A stretch of DNA of 64,000 nucleotides from Conservatibacter flavescens (GTDB lineage: Bacteria; Pseudomonadota; Gammaproteobacteria; Enterobacterales; Pasteurellaceae). A program made the translations under genes and the position numbers. The notes below the pieces were generated by a model. That model ran no database searches. It saw only the letters and a program-made list of their open reading frames with translations, and had not been told where the DNA came from. This document shows positions 9,534-18,608 of this stretch, piece after piece. The stretch is from positions 62,001 through 126,000 of the forward strand of contig NZ_PHHA01000003.1 of the NCBI RefSeq assembly GCF_002795425.1. The letters run 5' to 3'. Each line of letters starts with the position of its first letter. The first letter of the stretch is position 1.

Positions 9534-10315
9534 GATTGTTCAGGCGAATTAACAAGATAGATATCAAAGCGATGATTTTTGGTTTCACGAGAAAAGTGCG
9601 GTACTTTTTGCGAAAGAAAATCGGCGTAATCTGGCCGTTTAACTACCACACGTTTTTTCGCCAAATGAAGGGCTGGTGCAAGTAATAAATCCGCATCTAA
9701 ATCCGCACCGACTAGATGTTGAAAAACGCGCATTTCTTTTTTTACCAATGCGCTCTTTTGTTTATGAGGATACATAGGATCAAGATAGACCACATCAGCA
9801 GAAACCATTTCCGTAGATAATGCACTCAAATCTGTTATCTCAAGCAGCTGCATATTTTGTTGCATAAACTCACCTATTTCAGGATCGTTATAAGCCCGTT
9901 GCAAACCATCTTGTAATAATAAATGTACGACGGGATTACGTTCAATTAATCGCACACAACATCCCAGTGAGGCAAGCACAAAAGCATCACGCCCAAGCCC
10001 TGCTGTTCCATCAATCACACTAGGCAAATACCCTGATTTAATACCAACCGCTTTTGCAACCGCTTCACCACGACCACCACCAAATTTGCGACGATGGGCC
10101 AACGTGCCTTTTACAAAATCCACATAAATTGCCCCTAATTTGGGCTCATCTAGTTTGCGCAGCTCTAAACGTTCTACACCATTATGTTCACATTGCACTA
10201 ACGCTAACGGTGCATTTTCTACGTGAATTAACCCTTTTTCTGCACAACGCCTATTGAAATTATCCCTATTTAAGGTTTCGCAAATCAGTTGAATATTTAC
10301 TTGCGAATCAGCCAT
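9530..10315 (-). CDS. rsmJ: 16S rRNA (guanine(1516)-N(2))-methyltransferase
   Basis: A 261-residue SAM-dependent methyltransferase of the RsmJ/YhiQ family. [25 protein letters not shown] is family-diagnostic. [17 protein letters not shown] is SAM-binding motif I, and [10 protein letters not shown] holds the acceptor-site motif. It modifies G1516 of 16S rRNA. The start at 10315 overlaps the end of trmA by 19 bp, so the two are probably translationally coupled. Confidence 0.93.
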   Translation of the reverse strand: MADSQVNIQLICETLNRDNFNRRCAEKGLIHVENAPLALVQCEHNGVERLELRKLDEPKLGAIYVDFVKGTLAHRRKFGGGRGEAVAKAVGIKSGYLPSVIDGTAGLGRDAFVLASLGCCVRLIERNPVVHLLLQDGLQRAYNDPEIGEFMQQNMQLLEITDLSALSTEMVSADVVYLDPMYPHKQKSALVKKEMRVFQHLVGADLDADLLLAPALHLAKKRVVVKRPDYADFLSQKVPHFSRETKNHRFDIYLVNSPEQS

Positions 10316-11388
10316 ACACCCGCTTCCATATGTTCGGTATAAGGGAATTGATCAAATAATGCTGCTTTGGCAATGCGATGGGTTTGACACAACGTAGCCA
10401 AGTTATCACACAATGTATGTGGGTTGCAGGATATATACAGAATTTGATCATAATTTTGTACTAATTTGACGGTTTCATCATCTAAACCTGCTCTAGGCGG
10501 ATCCACAAAAATCGTTTGGCATTGATAAGCCGTTAAATCAATTCCTTTTAAACGATTAAATTCACGTACGCCATTTATCGCTTGAGTAAATTCCTCCGCA
10601 GACATACGGATAATTTGCAAATTATCAATGCGGTTGGCTGCAATATTAAATTGTGCTGCAGCGACTGATGATTTTGAAATTTCTGTGGCTAACACTTGGC
10701 GAAAATTTTGCGCCAACGCAATAGAAAAATTCCCGTTACCACAATAAAGCTCTAATAAATCCCCACTCGCATCACGGGTACAATCTATCGCCCACTCTAA
10801 CATTTTACAATTCACCGCCCCATTAGGCTGAGTAAAACTGTTTTCCACTTGACGATAACGATATTCACGCCCATGAACCAATAAGACCTCTTCGACAAAA
10901 TCGCGATCTAAGCAAATTTTCTGCTTACTGGCGCGCCCAACTAAATTCACCTTAAAATCTTGGGCTTCCAAGACTTTTTTTAACTCACGAGCTGCTTCTA
11001 TCCATGCTTCATCTAATGTCTTATGATATAACAAACTCACCATTATTTCGCCACTGAGCGTACTCAAATAATCAATTTGAAACAGTCTTTTGCTTAAAAT
11101 ATCATTTGCTTTTAACAAGGGTAAGAGCGTTGTCATCATGCGGTTAATCAAAAGGCTTGCCACCGGAAAGCTATCGACACGATAACGTTGACGAGTGTTT
11201 TGATCAAACATGATATGGTATAAATCATCTCCATCATGCCAAACTCTAAACTCTGCTCGCATACGATAGTGACTTTCTGGTGAGGAAAACACGCTCAGCG
11301 CAGGCGCATGGAAAGGCGACAAAAGTGCGGTCAGTTTTTGTACTTTTTTTGTAAGCTGTTGTTGGTATTGCTGAATCGGCAGTTGCAT
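10297..11388 (-). CDS. trmA: tRNA (uracil-5-)-methyltransferase
   Basis: A 363-residue TrmA, which makes m5U54 in the T loop of tRNAs. It shows SAM motif [27 protein letters not shown], and the nucleophile region [11 protein letters not shown] with the catalytic cysteine. Length matches E. coli TrmA (366). It is the first gene of an overlapping four-gene unit, which groups tRNA, 16S and 23S modification enzymes under one transcript. The 50 bp before it hold a hairpin that may end the maoP transcript. Confidence 0.95.
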   Translation of the reverse strand: MQLPIQQYQQQLTKKVQKLTALLSPFHAPALSVFSSPESHYRMRAEFRVWHDGDDLYHIMFDQNTRQRYRVDSFPVASLLINRMMTTLLPLLKANDILSKRLFQIDYLSTLSGEIMVSLLYHKTLDEAWIEAARELKKVLEAQDFKVNLVGRASKQKICLDRDFVEEVLLVHGREYRYRQVENSFTQPNGAVNCKMLEWAIDCTRDASGDLLELYCGNGNFSIALAQNFRQVLATEISKSSVAAAQFNIAANRIDNLQIIRMSAEEFTQAINGVREFNRLKGIDLTAYQCQTIFVDPPRAGLDDETVKLVQNYDQILYISCNPHTLCDNLATLCQTHRIAKAALFDQFPYTEHMEAGVWLIRK

Positions 11389-11407
11389 AATCGATTTATT
11401 GAGCTAC

Positions 11408-11426
11408 AGGGCACATAACGCGCCCT
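11408..11426 (-). terminator. Weak hairpin downstream of maoP
   Basis: Arms AGGGC/GCCCT surround a nine-base loop directly after maoP and before trmA. There is no long T-run, so read-through into trmA is possible. Confidence 0.35.
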
Positions 11427-11438
11427 TTAAGAAACGGA

Positions 11439-11768
11439 TTACTCCGCAGAAAAATCATCAGCGCTATCGGCTGTTACATTACCAGATAACGTGTAAACAC
11501 GCTTAATGCTTGAGGTTAATGAACGATATTTATGCCAAGTTTTTTCAAAAAAACTTTCCGGCTCACGCTCTCCGCGACAAAACGCAACAAACGCGCTTTC
11601 CTCTTCTGTCACTGGCGCACGCTCACCTGAATCCAAAGCCTTAAATGCTTGACCATATTGCTCTAATGTTTCAGACTCTCTAATCGTATAGTCCCCATGA
11701 CGTGAAAAACCACGTGGATAATTTTTATCGTCAAAAAAGCGACGATCAACCTTAAAACTTTCAGCCAT
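11439..11768 (-). CDS. maoP: MaoP family protein (YifE)
   Basis: A 109-residue small acidic protein of the DUF413/MaoP family. The N-terminus FFDDKNYPRGFSRHGDYTIRESE and the phrase APVTEEESAFVAFCRGEREP match E. coli MaoP (YifE) closely. In E. coli MaoP acts with the maoS site to organise the Ori macrodomain. I chose ATG 11768 (MAESF) because it matches the family start; a longer frame begins eight codons earlier. No maoS-like element was identified here. Confidence 0.88.
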   Translation of the reverse strand: MAESFKVDRRFFDDKNYPRGFSRHGDYTIRESETLEQYGQAFKALDSGERAPVTEEESAFVAFCRGEREPESFFEKTWHKYRSLTSSIKRVYTLSGNVTADSADDFSAE

Positions 11769-11875
11769 AATGCCCTCTGTGTTAGATATCAATTAGAATC
11801 CGCAGAATTAAAACAGTTTATGAGAATATGTCAATATTTTTTTGCGTTGTTTGCTTTCCTTTTCTTACTCTGAAT

Positions 11876-13321
11876 TTAAAATGACCATTCAAAATTCAGC
11901 TGAATTTCGCTTTGTTTATAAGCATACACAAAATCAGCATTACTCTTATTACGCGTATGTTTTATCATTAGACTTGGCGTAATATTGGAAAATTGCCAAG
12001 TTGGCACACTCAAAATGGCGAGATAAATTCGTTGGTTATCTCGTCGAGTTACGCCTAAAGCAGCATGATAAGCTTGGTAATCATAACGTCGCAACAAGGT
12101 TAATGCCGTCACATTTAATCCTAGCTCAAATTGATAATTAACACCAAATCGAGTACCAAACATCTGATAGGAATGGGTTTTGTCTGTGGTATGACGATAT
12201 TGCCAATCAACCCCGCCAAACAACGTCGCTTGCGGGGTAGGCTGGTAATACCATGTGCCAAATAACAAGCTCACATCGGCCTGAGTAAAAGCACTATAAT
12301 GTTCACTATAGCGATGCTGTTTTTGTTCAAACTGCATTGACCATAGATGGCGCGGGGAAATCTGTTGTATCCAATTCACATACCCACCCCACCCATGATA
12401 ATAACGATGATGACCAAAAGTACTATATTCAATTAATGGTGCAACGGTTAAATCCGTATTTGCTGTACGAAAATTATAACCGCCATACGCTTTTATAGTG
12501 TGTTCATTATAGGCATGATGATGAGGATAAAACTGCCCATAACTATTTACATAGACCCCAATCCCATGATTATCATGCAACGATATACGCCGTTGTAGCG
12601 TAAGATCATAACGCCACCCTTGAGCATTAATGACTTCAGGCGAACGACGGTAAACTAAACATTGTTTGGCTTGTTGTAATAAACAGCGCGTTTGTTGAGG
12701 AGATTGATTAAGATTTTGGTTATATACATACCCCAAGCTAAATGTACTCTTCCAACTTTCTCGTTGTTTTAAAGCATGTTGATAATCTTTTACCGCGTGT
12801 AATACATTTTCAGGCAATGGCTGTGTCATTATTTGCTGGAAAAGTGCGGTTGATTGTAGATTTTTTTTCTCCTCAAATAAAATACGTGCTAAATCAAGTT
12901 GAGCGCGAACAAAGTCAGGCTGTGCTTGGAGAAGTTGACGATAATACTTTTCTGCAGAGGATAAATCACCTTGCACTCGCGCTAATGCGCCCTGAGCAAA
13001 CCAAACTAATTCGGCTTTATGTTGCGGAAATTGTTGGTATTTAGCTAAAAATAGGGTGACATATTCCCAAAGTTGTTGATTAATGGCAATGTATAAGGCC
13101 TGTCCTATTGCCTCAACATTATGAGCGACTTGAAAACCATATCCATCTACCGTAAAGGTATCGGTCGATGATCTTTCATAAACCACGTGTTCTTTCTGCT
13201 GCTGTGCCGATTGTTGTACATGTTGCTGCCATAAACGGAGGGCATCTTGTTCAGATGGTGCTGGTGCGCTCAACGCGGTGGAACAAAGGAATACAAGGGA
13301 AGTAAAATAATATTTTTTCAT
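11876..13321 (-). CDS. Slam-type outer membrane translocon (type XI secretion)
   Basis: A 481-residue outer membrane protein. Order: signal peptide (about 1-19), alpha-helical TPR-like periplasmic region (about 95-185, with AEKYYRQLLQAQPDFVRAQLDLARILFEE), then a beta-rich barrel (about 190-481) ending in phenylalanine (FEWSF). This matches Slam proteins (DUF560 barrel), which move lipoproteins or soluble hemophores across the outer membrane. It follows the hemophilin-like gene and is its likely transporter. Start at ATG 13321 gives a clean signal peptide; no clear Shine-Dalgarno is visible and a terminator-like hairpin stands just upstream, so expression may be low. Confidence 0.85.
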   Translation of the reverse strand: MKKYYFTSLVFLCSTALSAPAPSEQDALRLWQQHVQQSAQQQKEHVVYERSSTDTFTVDGYGFQVAHNVEAIGQALYIAINQQLWEYVTLFLAKYQQFPQHKAELVWFAQGALARVQGDLSSAEKYYRQLLQAQPDFVRAQLDLARILFEEKKNLQSTALFQQIMTQPLPENVLHAVKDYQHALKQRESWKSTFSLGYVYNQNLNQSPQQTRCLLQQAKQCLVYRRSPEVINAQGWRYDLTLQRRISLHDNHGIGVYVNSYGQFYPHHHAYNEHTIKAYGGYNFRTANTDLTVAPLIEYSTFGHHRYYHGWGGYVNWIQQISPRHLWSMQFEQKQHRYSEHYSAFTQADVSLLFGTWYYQPTPQATLFGGVDWQYRHTTDKTHSYQMFGTRFGVNYQFELGLNVTALTLLRRYDYQAYHAALGVTRRDNQRIYLAILSVPTWQFSNITPSLMIKHTRNKSNADFVYAYKQSEIQLNFEWSF

Positions 13322-13341
13322 ATTGTTATCAATCAAAAGAG

Positions 13342-13364
13342 AAAAAAGGGGAAGCTCTCCCCCT
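13342..13364 (-). terminator. Terminator-like hairpin between hemophore and Slam genes
   Basis: On the minus strand, arms AGGGG/CCCCT with an eight-base loop are followed by a run of T. The element lies 12 bp after the hemophore stop and about 20 bp before the Slam start. It looks like an intrinsic terminator that would let only part of the transcription reach the Slam gene. Confidence 0.6.
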
Positions 13365-13376
13365 AATCATGCGTTA

Positions 13377-14174
13377 TTATTTTTTTGTCCCACCAAAGGC
13401 GGTATCAAATTGAGTATTGCCATTAAATTTTGCATAACCGGCTAAAGCCTCAGCGTTGTGGCCAAAGAAATGACCGGCGGTTCTCCCTTTTGCGGTATTA
13501 TTTGCCATTGCTCTACCAGAAAAACTCGCATCAGACTGAATTTTAGCGTCAATTGACACAGCTAACCCTGTTTTTTGAATGGAGCCTTTTAACGTATTTT
13601 TATTGAAATCAGCGGTCATTTGGCCTTTCAAGACCGCTTTATCCAATTCGGTATTCTTATTAATGCCTGTCACATCATAAACCGCCGTGCCATTAGTCGG
13701 CATAGTCGTTGTTTTATTATTGCCAGCATAATAAACCACACGATCTTTATCTACATTACCGCCTTTGGCTGTCCATTCACCAAAATAAAGGGCTTCTGCC
13801 CCTACTTTTTTGAATGCAAAATTACCCAGCTCACCATGAAAACCGGGTACCCAACTTGGTAAATTTCCCATATTCAGTACAACAACACCGTTCTTATCCA
13901 CGCCACCAAAAATCTTTAACCATTGGGTATTTTTAGTGATATTCGTTAAAGATTGAAAACTAGTGACCTTAGAGGTCACACCTTTTACTTCAACACCAGG
14001 CAAGCCGCTCGGATCCTGATGGAACCAGCCATTATGGGCATCAGAACCACGTTCCGGTAATTGGAGTTGGGTATTCGCGTTAGATATCCCAGAAGTCACA
14101 TTGGCATGGGTTGTAAAAGCAATAGAAAGAGACAATGCCGCCAAAAGTGCGCTAGATAATGTCGTTAATTTCAT
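13377..14174 (-). CDS. hphA: Hemophilin-like secreted hemophore (HphA family)
   Basis: A 265-residue secreted protein. A classical signal peptide ends about THA-N (cleavage near 24). There is no lipobox and no cysteine anywhere, so it is a soluble cargo and not a TbpB-type lipoprotein. The C-terminal domain shows the GHFFGHNAEALAGYAKF signature (234-250) and FDTAFGG end of the TbpB-like eight-strand barrel recognised by Slam. Related proteins are H. haemolyticus hemophilin and Acinetobacter HphA, which bind haem. His113 (PGFHGEL), His47 and His52 are candidate ligands. It lies between a TonB receptor and a Slam gene. Confidence 0.82.
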   Translation of the reverse strand: MKLTTLSSALLAALSLSIAFTTHANVTSGISNANTQLQLPERGSDAHNGWFHQDPSGLPGVEVKGVTSKVTSFQSLTNITKNTQWLKIFGGVDKNGVVVLNMGNLPSWVPGFHGELGNFAFKKVGAEALYFGEWTAKGGNVDKDRVVYYAGNNKTTTMPTNGTAVYDVTGINKNTELDKAVLKGQMTADFNKNTLKGSIQKTGLAVSIDAKIQSDASFSGRAMANNTAKGRTAGHFFGHNAEALAGYAKFNGNTQFDTAFGGTKK

Positions 14175-14194
14175 ATAAAATCACCTCGTTTATT

Positions 14195-14298
14195 ATGGGG
14201 GTATTCCCCATGATTAACACTTATAGGCCTTCTGATCAAAAGAAGACCTATATCCTTTCAAGGCAGTAGCGCAGTTTGCAGACGGGGCTACTGCCTTG
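14195..14298 (-). promoter_or_regulatory. Three consecutive RNA hairpins upstream of hphA
   Basis: Read on the minus strand, the gap between receptor and hemophore genes can fold as three hairpins. The first, 14259-14298, has a perfect 12-bp stem (CAAGGCAGTAGC). The second, 14223-14251, has an 11-bp stem with one G-U pair that forms only in the minus-strand RNA. The third, 14195-14211, has a 6-bp stem ATGGGG/CCCCAT. The ribosome site GAGGTG follows at once. No T-run follows the first hairpin on this strand, so it looks more like an mRNA processing or stability element than a full terminator. Confidence 0.6.
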
Positions 14299-14322
14299 TT
14301 TTAGTTGTTCATTACTGAACAT

Positions 14323-17316
14323 CTAAAATCTTGCTGTCAGTGAGAGTTTGACTGTTCTGCCTGGTGCGGGGATCATAGAACGTGTCATCGGGTCTAAATA
14401 ATAGCGATCTGTCAAATTGGTCCCAACCAATTCCATCGTGAAATTCTCTGAAAACGCATACTTGATATACGCATCAACTAATAACACCGGCTGCCATGAC
14501 ATTGGACGATTCCAAATACTATTATCAAGCACTTTCTGCGCCCACAATCGCTCTTCATCTTTGTTTTCCGCTTTGCTGTGATAAAGCCATCGTGTGCCTA
14601 CCTCTAATTTACGTTCAAAAAATCGCATGCCTAAGTGGGAACTAATAGAATATTTTGGTTGTAATTGAGTACGCAAATATCCTCCGGCAAAGCCACCCGT
14701 GATACACGCAGGTACTCGCATGGCGACGGGATCCATTTCCACCGCCGTATTAGCATCACAAACTTGATTTTTTAAACGATATTCAAATCCGAGATCACCA
14801 AAATAATCACCATTATCAAAACGAGCCTGTAATTCAATACCGCTGATTTTACGTTTATCTAGCTGAATAAAGCGGAAATTCACATCACGGTCGATCACAT
14901 CTTTAGTGAGATTATGGTAATAACTCAGCTTCACATCGGCTTTAGTTGGCTGGTCAAAATAATGACTAAAATCCTGCACATACCCCACTTCAAGATTACG
15001 CGCTTTTTCTGGTTTTAACCCCGCATGTTTAAAACGTGCCGCTGTATCTGCACTAGCAGAAAAGCCCACTGTCGTTTCAAAAATACTTGGCATGCGTGCA
15101 TATTGCGTATAACGGGCATAAAATCGAGAGTGATCGGTTAAAAACAACGTGGCTGATATTGCTGGCGAAAAAGCATGCCCACGTTTTTTATTCACTTTAG
15201 TCAGCTTATCGCTTTCCTTAATCGGCTGCTGAATAGCACCTATATTTGTTTGTTGATATTTATCAACCAGTTCTCCTGTCACTGGGTGTTTGACTTTCTC
15301 ATTTTTTAATGTGCCATTATAAAAAGGATTATCTTCACGATGTAGGCGGCCATCAGAATGGTAATATTGTTTTACATGATATTTGCGATACCCATTATCG
15401 CTGAGCAAGTCTGCATGGCCTTTCAGTTTATCCCGCTCTGCTTCTAATTTCCGTTCTTCATCAACACAAACCGGATCTTCGTCCCAAGCACAATCAAATA
15501 TCTCTGCTAATCTCTGTTGAATTTGAGTATAACGATCCCATTCTTGTTTTGTTAATACCTCATCGTAGTCTATTCTTTGTCCGACTGCGATATGACGATT
15601 GTATTGATTATAAAGGGTATCCGTTTTAACCAAATGATCTAAATAATCATCATAAGACCAATATTCATTATAACGTGCGCCAGCCGTTAACATTAGCCAA
15701 TTGGTTGGGCGATAATTAAAATTAAACGCCATATCCCATTCCTGACGACGGCCCGCGCGCGGTGGGCTTTCATAAGTACTACTTGGATTCGGTTTTTCAC
15801 CAAAATGGCGGCTATTCAGGCGCTCTTTTTGAAAAGCGCTCGACAACGTTAAGTCAAGCTTATCTGTTAAGTACATTGTATTGCTGAGATGAAACCCATA
15901 TCTCGTGTTATAAGCATTCACTTGTGCGGCATTCACATAATTATATTTGCCATTGATATTAGGTTTAGCTTTCACTAATGGAGAACCTAGCCGATGCAAA
16001 CATTGCTGATCGATAATAAAAAAGTCGTGTGGTGTTGTAGAATGAGGATTTTGGCTAACACAGACACTGGTCGCTAATGTCCAATCTACGTCCATTTCCC
16101 CCACTTCTCTAGGATTCCCCCCAGAGGTATTCGTATCACTTATGGTTCGGGTATACCATAAACCTGCATTAAAATTCACCCAACGATTATTCGGTTGATA
16201 AGCATAATCTAAATTAAATGCTTGTTGTTTCACTGTCGCAAGAGGCCATTGTGGAATATAACCATGGAATTGACGAAAATCCAAACGAGAGGGCATAATT
16301 TCCCCATAAGTGATTTTTGTATGACGATAGCCCATTTTCAGGGTTTGAGCGTCCGTTAATCGCAGGGTATTTTTAAACAAATAAGATTCCATTAAACTTG
16401 ATGTATTCGGTACCTCCGTATGAGGTCGATAAATAGAAGCCGCAAAAGGTAGGTTAGGTTCAAGCTGTTTAATTTCTCGTCCTGATTTTTGATCGATAAT
16501 TCCTTCATAATTATGCGCACCTCTTTTACCCGCCAAATAATTCCCTTTACTTCGATAACTATAAGCAACAAGGAAATCAAATTTCTCTTCTTTCATTCCA
16601 AAGGCCAAACGCAGTGCATTATCTTTAAAGTATTTACCTTTCGTCTTCGGTGAAATCAATGTGACAGGCGAAAAATCACCAGGACTTCCGTCTCCCACAA
16701 CCCGATAATCTTGCCCCCATTTGAAATCAGGGACACGCTCTTTTACGGAATTATTACTCGTTTCTAGTTTCAGTTCGGCGCCTATTTTTTGTCCCAGTTT
16801 GACAATGTCATCTACATCAATCGTGCGCATTTTTACCACGCCACCAATTCCGGAATGATTACCAGAAGCTAATTCAGGGCCTTTTTCCACCGTAATTCCG
16901 CCAATTAAATTAGGATCGAGATAGTTACGATTATTCGCCCCGTTATATCCACGCCACGTCGTGATCGCTTGCTCTGTGCCATCAATAGTCACGGGAACTC
17001 GCCCTTGTCCTTGTACACCTCGAATATTTGGATCAACCGCGCCACTATTACGCGCATCACCGCTATATACCCCATTAAAACTTTGAAATAAATCCGCAGG
17101 CGCGCTTCCTTTATAACGTTCTACGGTTTCTTTACCTATATGCATGTTTGTAATATTGCGCTGATACACCTCATCCTTTGCTTGTTGCTCTTTTTGTTCT
17201 GCTGATCCACTCACAAAGATAGTATCAAGTTGCGCCATATCTGCATAAGTATAGGTCGCATAAATGAAACTATATATGCTTAACAATGACTTCCAATAAA
17301 GAGAGTGATTTTTCAT
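14323..17316 (-). CDS. TonB-dependent receptor, haem/hemophore type (HphR-like)
   Basis: A 997-residue outer membrane receptor. After a signal peptide (ending near TYA-DM) comes a TonB box DTIFVSG, then the plug domain (NITNMHIGKETVERYKGSAPADLFQSFNGVY and IRGVQGQGRVPVTIDGTEQ), then a 22-strand-type barrel ending in ARF. Plug and barrel motifs fit the haem/haemoglobin/transferrin receptor group. Start ATG 17316 has AAGG upstream; the longer frame would include the Fur box. Position ahead of hemophore and Slam genes suggests it imports haem delivered by the hemophore. Confidence 0.88.
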   Translation of the reverse strand: MKNHSLYWKSLLSIYSFIYATYTYADMAQLDTIFVSGSAEQKEQQAKDEVYQRNITNMHIGKETVERYKGSAPADLFQSFNGVYSGDARNSGAVDPNIRGVQGQGRVPVTIDGTEQAITTWRGYNGANNRNYLDPNLIGGITVEKGPELASGNHSGIGGVVKMRTIDVDDIVKLGQKIGAELKLETSNNSVKERVPDFKWGQDYRVVGDGSPGDFSPVTLISPKTKGKYFKDNALRLAFGMKEEKFDFLVAYSYRSKGNYLAGKRGAHNYEGIIDQKSGREIKQLEPNLPFAASIYRPHTEVPNTSSLMESYLFKNTLRLTDAQTLKMGYRHTKITYGEIMPSRLDFRQFHGYIPQWPLATVKQQAFNLDYAYQPNNRWVNFNAGLWYTRTISDTNTSGGNPREVGEMDVDWTLATSVCVSQNPHSTTPHDFFIIDQQCLHRLGSPLVKAKPNINGKYNYVNAAQVNAYNTRYGFHLSNTMYLTDKLDLTLSSAFQKERLNSRHFGEKPNPSSTYESPPRAGRRQEWDMAFNFNYRPTNWLMLTAGARYNEYWSYDDYLDHLVKTDTLYNQYNRHIAVGQRIDYDEVLTKQEWDRYTQIQQRLAEIFDCAWDEDPVCVDEERKLEAERDKLKGHADLLSDNGYRKYHVKQYYHSDGRLHREDNPFYNGTLKNEKVKHPVTGELVDKYQQTNIGAIQQPIKESDKLTKVNKKRGHAFSPAISATLFLTDHSRFYARYTQYARMPSIFETTVGFSASADTAARFKHAGLKPEKARNLEVGYVQDFSHYFDQPTKADVKLSYYHNLTKDVIDRDVNFRFIQLDKRKISGIELQARFDNGDYFGDLGFEYRLKNQVCDANTAVEMDPVAMRVPACITGGFAGGYLRTQLQPKYSISSHLGMRFFERKLEVGTRWLYHSKAENKDEERLWAQKVLDNSIWNRPMSWQPVLLVDAYIKYAFSENFTMELVGTNLTDRYYLDPMTRSMIPAPGRTVKLSLTARF

Positions 17317-17345
17317 TATGTAATACCTTACTAATAACAAATAAA

Positions 17346-17360
17346 TGATAATGATTATCA
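17346..17360 (-). promoter_or_regulatory. Fur box
   Basis: TGATAATGATTATCA is a perfect 7-1-7 inverted repeat, identical to the Fur consensus core. It lies 30 bp upstream of the receptor start. It implies iron-repressed transcription of the receptor, and probably of hphA and Slam by read-through. The remaining upstream sequence to 17622 is AT-rich and shows no gene. Confidence 0.88.
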
Positions 17361-17622
17361 TAAACAACAATGTAAATATTAGTAAAATTAATTCATAACT
17401 TCAAGAGGAATATCAAAAAAATGTATAGTCAAACAAATTTATCGTTAAATAAATTCATTTTGAGATAAGAAATTGGCAATGTATTAAGATTGAAAAACGG
17501 GATATGACAAATTGTCTGTATACGAGGTAAAAAAGTTAAAGATAAATCTAGGACGTTATTGTGAATCAATCATATGCCACTCTCCTGACAATTGAAGAGT
17601 GGCACGCGTTATCTATAAACGC

Positions 17623-18249
17623 TTATTTTTTTAATAGCTCTTTCACGGTGTCCACATACTCAGTAACAAAGCTATTCACGCTGTCATTACTTAAACCTTG
17701 TGGATTGACACGGAATTTACCATTCACATAAAAATCTGGCACACTACGTACTTGGAATGACTCTGCTAAAGTATTTTGACGATTCACTAAATTATTCACC
17801 GCAAAGCTATTAATCGCTGAATCAAATTGCTCCGCACTAATTCCGTTATCAATAAAAACTTGGCGAATATCATCCATTGAACTGAATTTATTTTGTTGCG
17901 CCCCAGCAAATAAACCTGGTTTTACTTTATCTTCTACTCCCATCGCCATCGCCAATGCCCATGCTCGGGTTAGATTTTCCGACTGACGCCCCAAGAAATT
18001 CACATGGTATTGCTTAAAACTGGTCCCTTCAGGCAAAGCTTCTTTGACTTGAGTTGGGATTTTATACTCCATTTCAAAAGAATAACAATGTGGGCAATAG
18101 AAAGAGAAAAACTCAATGACTTCCGGTTGTGCCGAACGAGGTTGGTTAATAGAAATATACTGCTGTCCTTCAGTTAATGGCGCAGCTTGGATTGAAGCTG
18201 TGCTGACAGCAGCTAAAAGTGCGGTTAAAATCACAGAAATTTTTTTCAT
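17623..18249 (-). CDS. dsbA: Thiol:disulfide interchange protein DsbA
   Basis: A 208-residue periplasmic oxidase that introduces disulfides into exported proteins. It has a signal peptide (1-22) and thioredoxin fold with the active site CPHC (Cys52-Cys55) followed by YSFE. The cis-proline loop is VRSVPDF. It follows yihD by 29 bp on the same strand, as in enteric relatives where yihD and dsbA are close. A hairpin at 17575-17604 lies after the stop. Confidence 0.95.
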   Translation of the reverse strand: MKKISVILTALLAAVSTASIQAAPLTEGQQYISINQPRSAQPEVIEFFSFYCPHCYSFEMEYKIPTQVKEALPEGTSFKQYHVNFLGRQSENLTRAWALAMAMGVEDKVKPGLFAGAQQNKFSSMDDIRQVFIDNGISAEQFDSAINSFAVNNLVNRQNTLAESFQVRSVPDFYVNGKFRVNPQGLSNDSVNSFVTEYVDTVKELLKK

Positions 18250-18278
18250 ATTACTTTCCTTAATTAAATGAGAATGAA

Positions 18279-18545
18279 TTATTTAATAATACCACGCGCT
18301 TTTAATAACGCAGTTTTAAAGTCGTCTTCGTAATCTTTTTTAATGCCGGGTATCGGCTCTGACTTGTCTTTATCAATCATTTTTAAATGATAAATAATGA
18401 CTTCATCAGGTAATTCTGTTACCGATTTATCAAACCCCGTTTCACCCGCAATTTTTTGTAAGATTTGAATTAAGCTCAACTCTGGATCTTTAGACCAATA
18501 TGGCTGTAAAAGTTCCAATACTTCATTTAAACGATGACATTTCAT
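18279..18545 (-). CDS. yihD: YihD family protein
   Basis: An 88-residue cytoplasmic protein of the YihD/DUF1040 family ([17 protein letters not shown] start, [16 protein letters not shown]). Function is unknown. It is co-directional with dsbA and divergent from mobA; about 63 bp separate the two start codons, so the promoters must overlap. Confidence 0.85.
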   Translation of the reverse strand: MKCHRLNEVLELLQPYWSKDPELSLIQILQKIAGETGFDKSVTELPDEVIIYHLKMIDKDKSEPIPGIKKDYEDDFKTALLKARGIIK

Positions 18546-18608
18546 AGGGTTTTCCTCGTTTTTATGCTACATTCATTAATGATACTTGAATTAATGCGAG
18601 ATGAAAAC

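Noticed and set aside
12742-13044. A 100-codon plus-strand frame inside the Slam gene
   Set aside because: It lies fully antisense to the TPR region of a convincing Slam protein and shows no domain or ribosome site.
13377-14174. Calling the hemophore a TbpB-type lipoprotein
   Set aside because: The C-terminal barrel signature is shared, but the protein has a normal signal peptide and no cysteine, so it cannot be lipidated.
14259-14298. Reading the 12-bp stem as the terminator of the receptor gene
   Set aside because: The T-run follows on the plus strand, not on the coding (minus) strand, so as a terminator it would face the wrong way.
17575-17604. Terminator after dsbA
   Set aside because: The 9-bp stem is good but no T-run follows on the coding strand, so I mention it only under dsbA.
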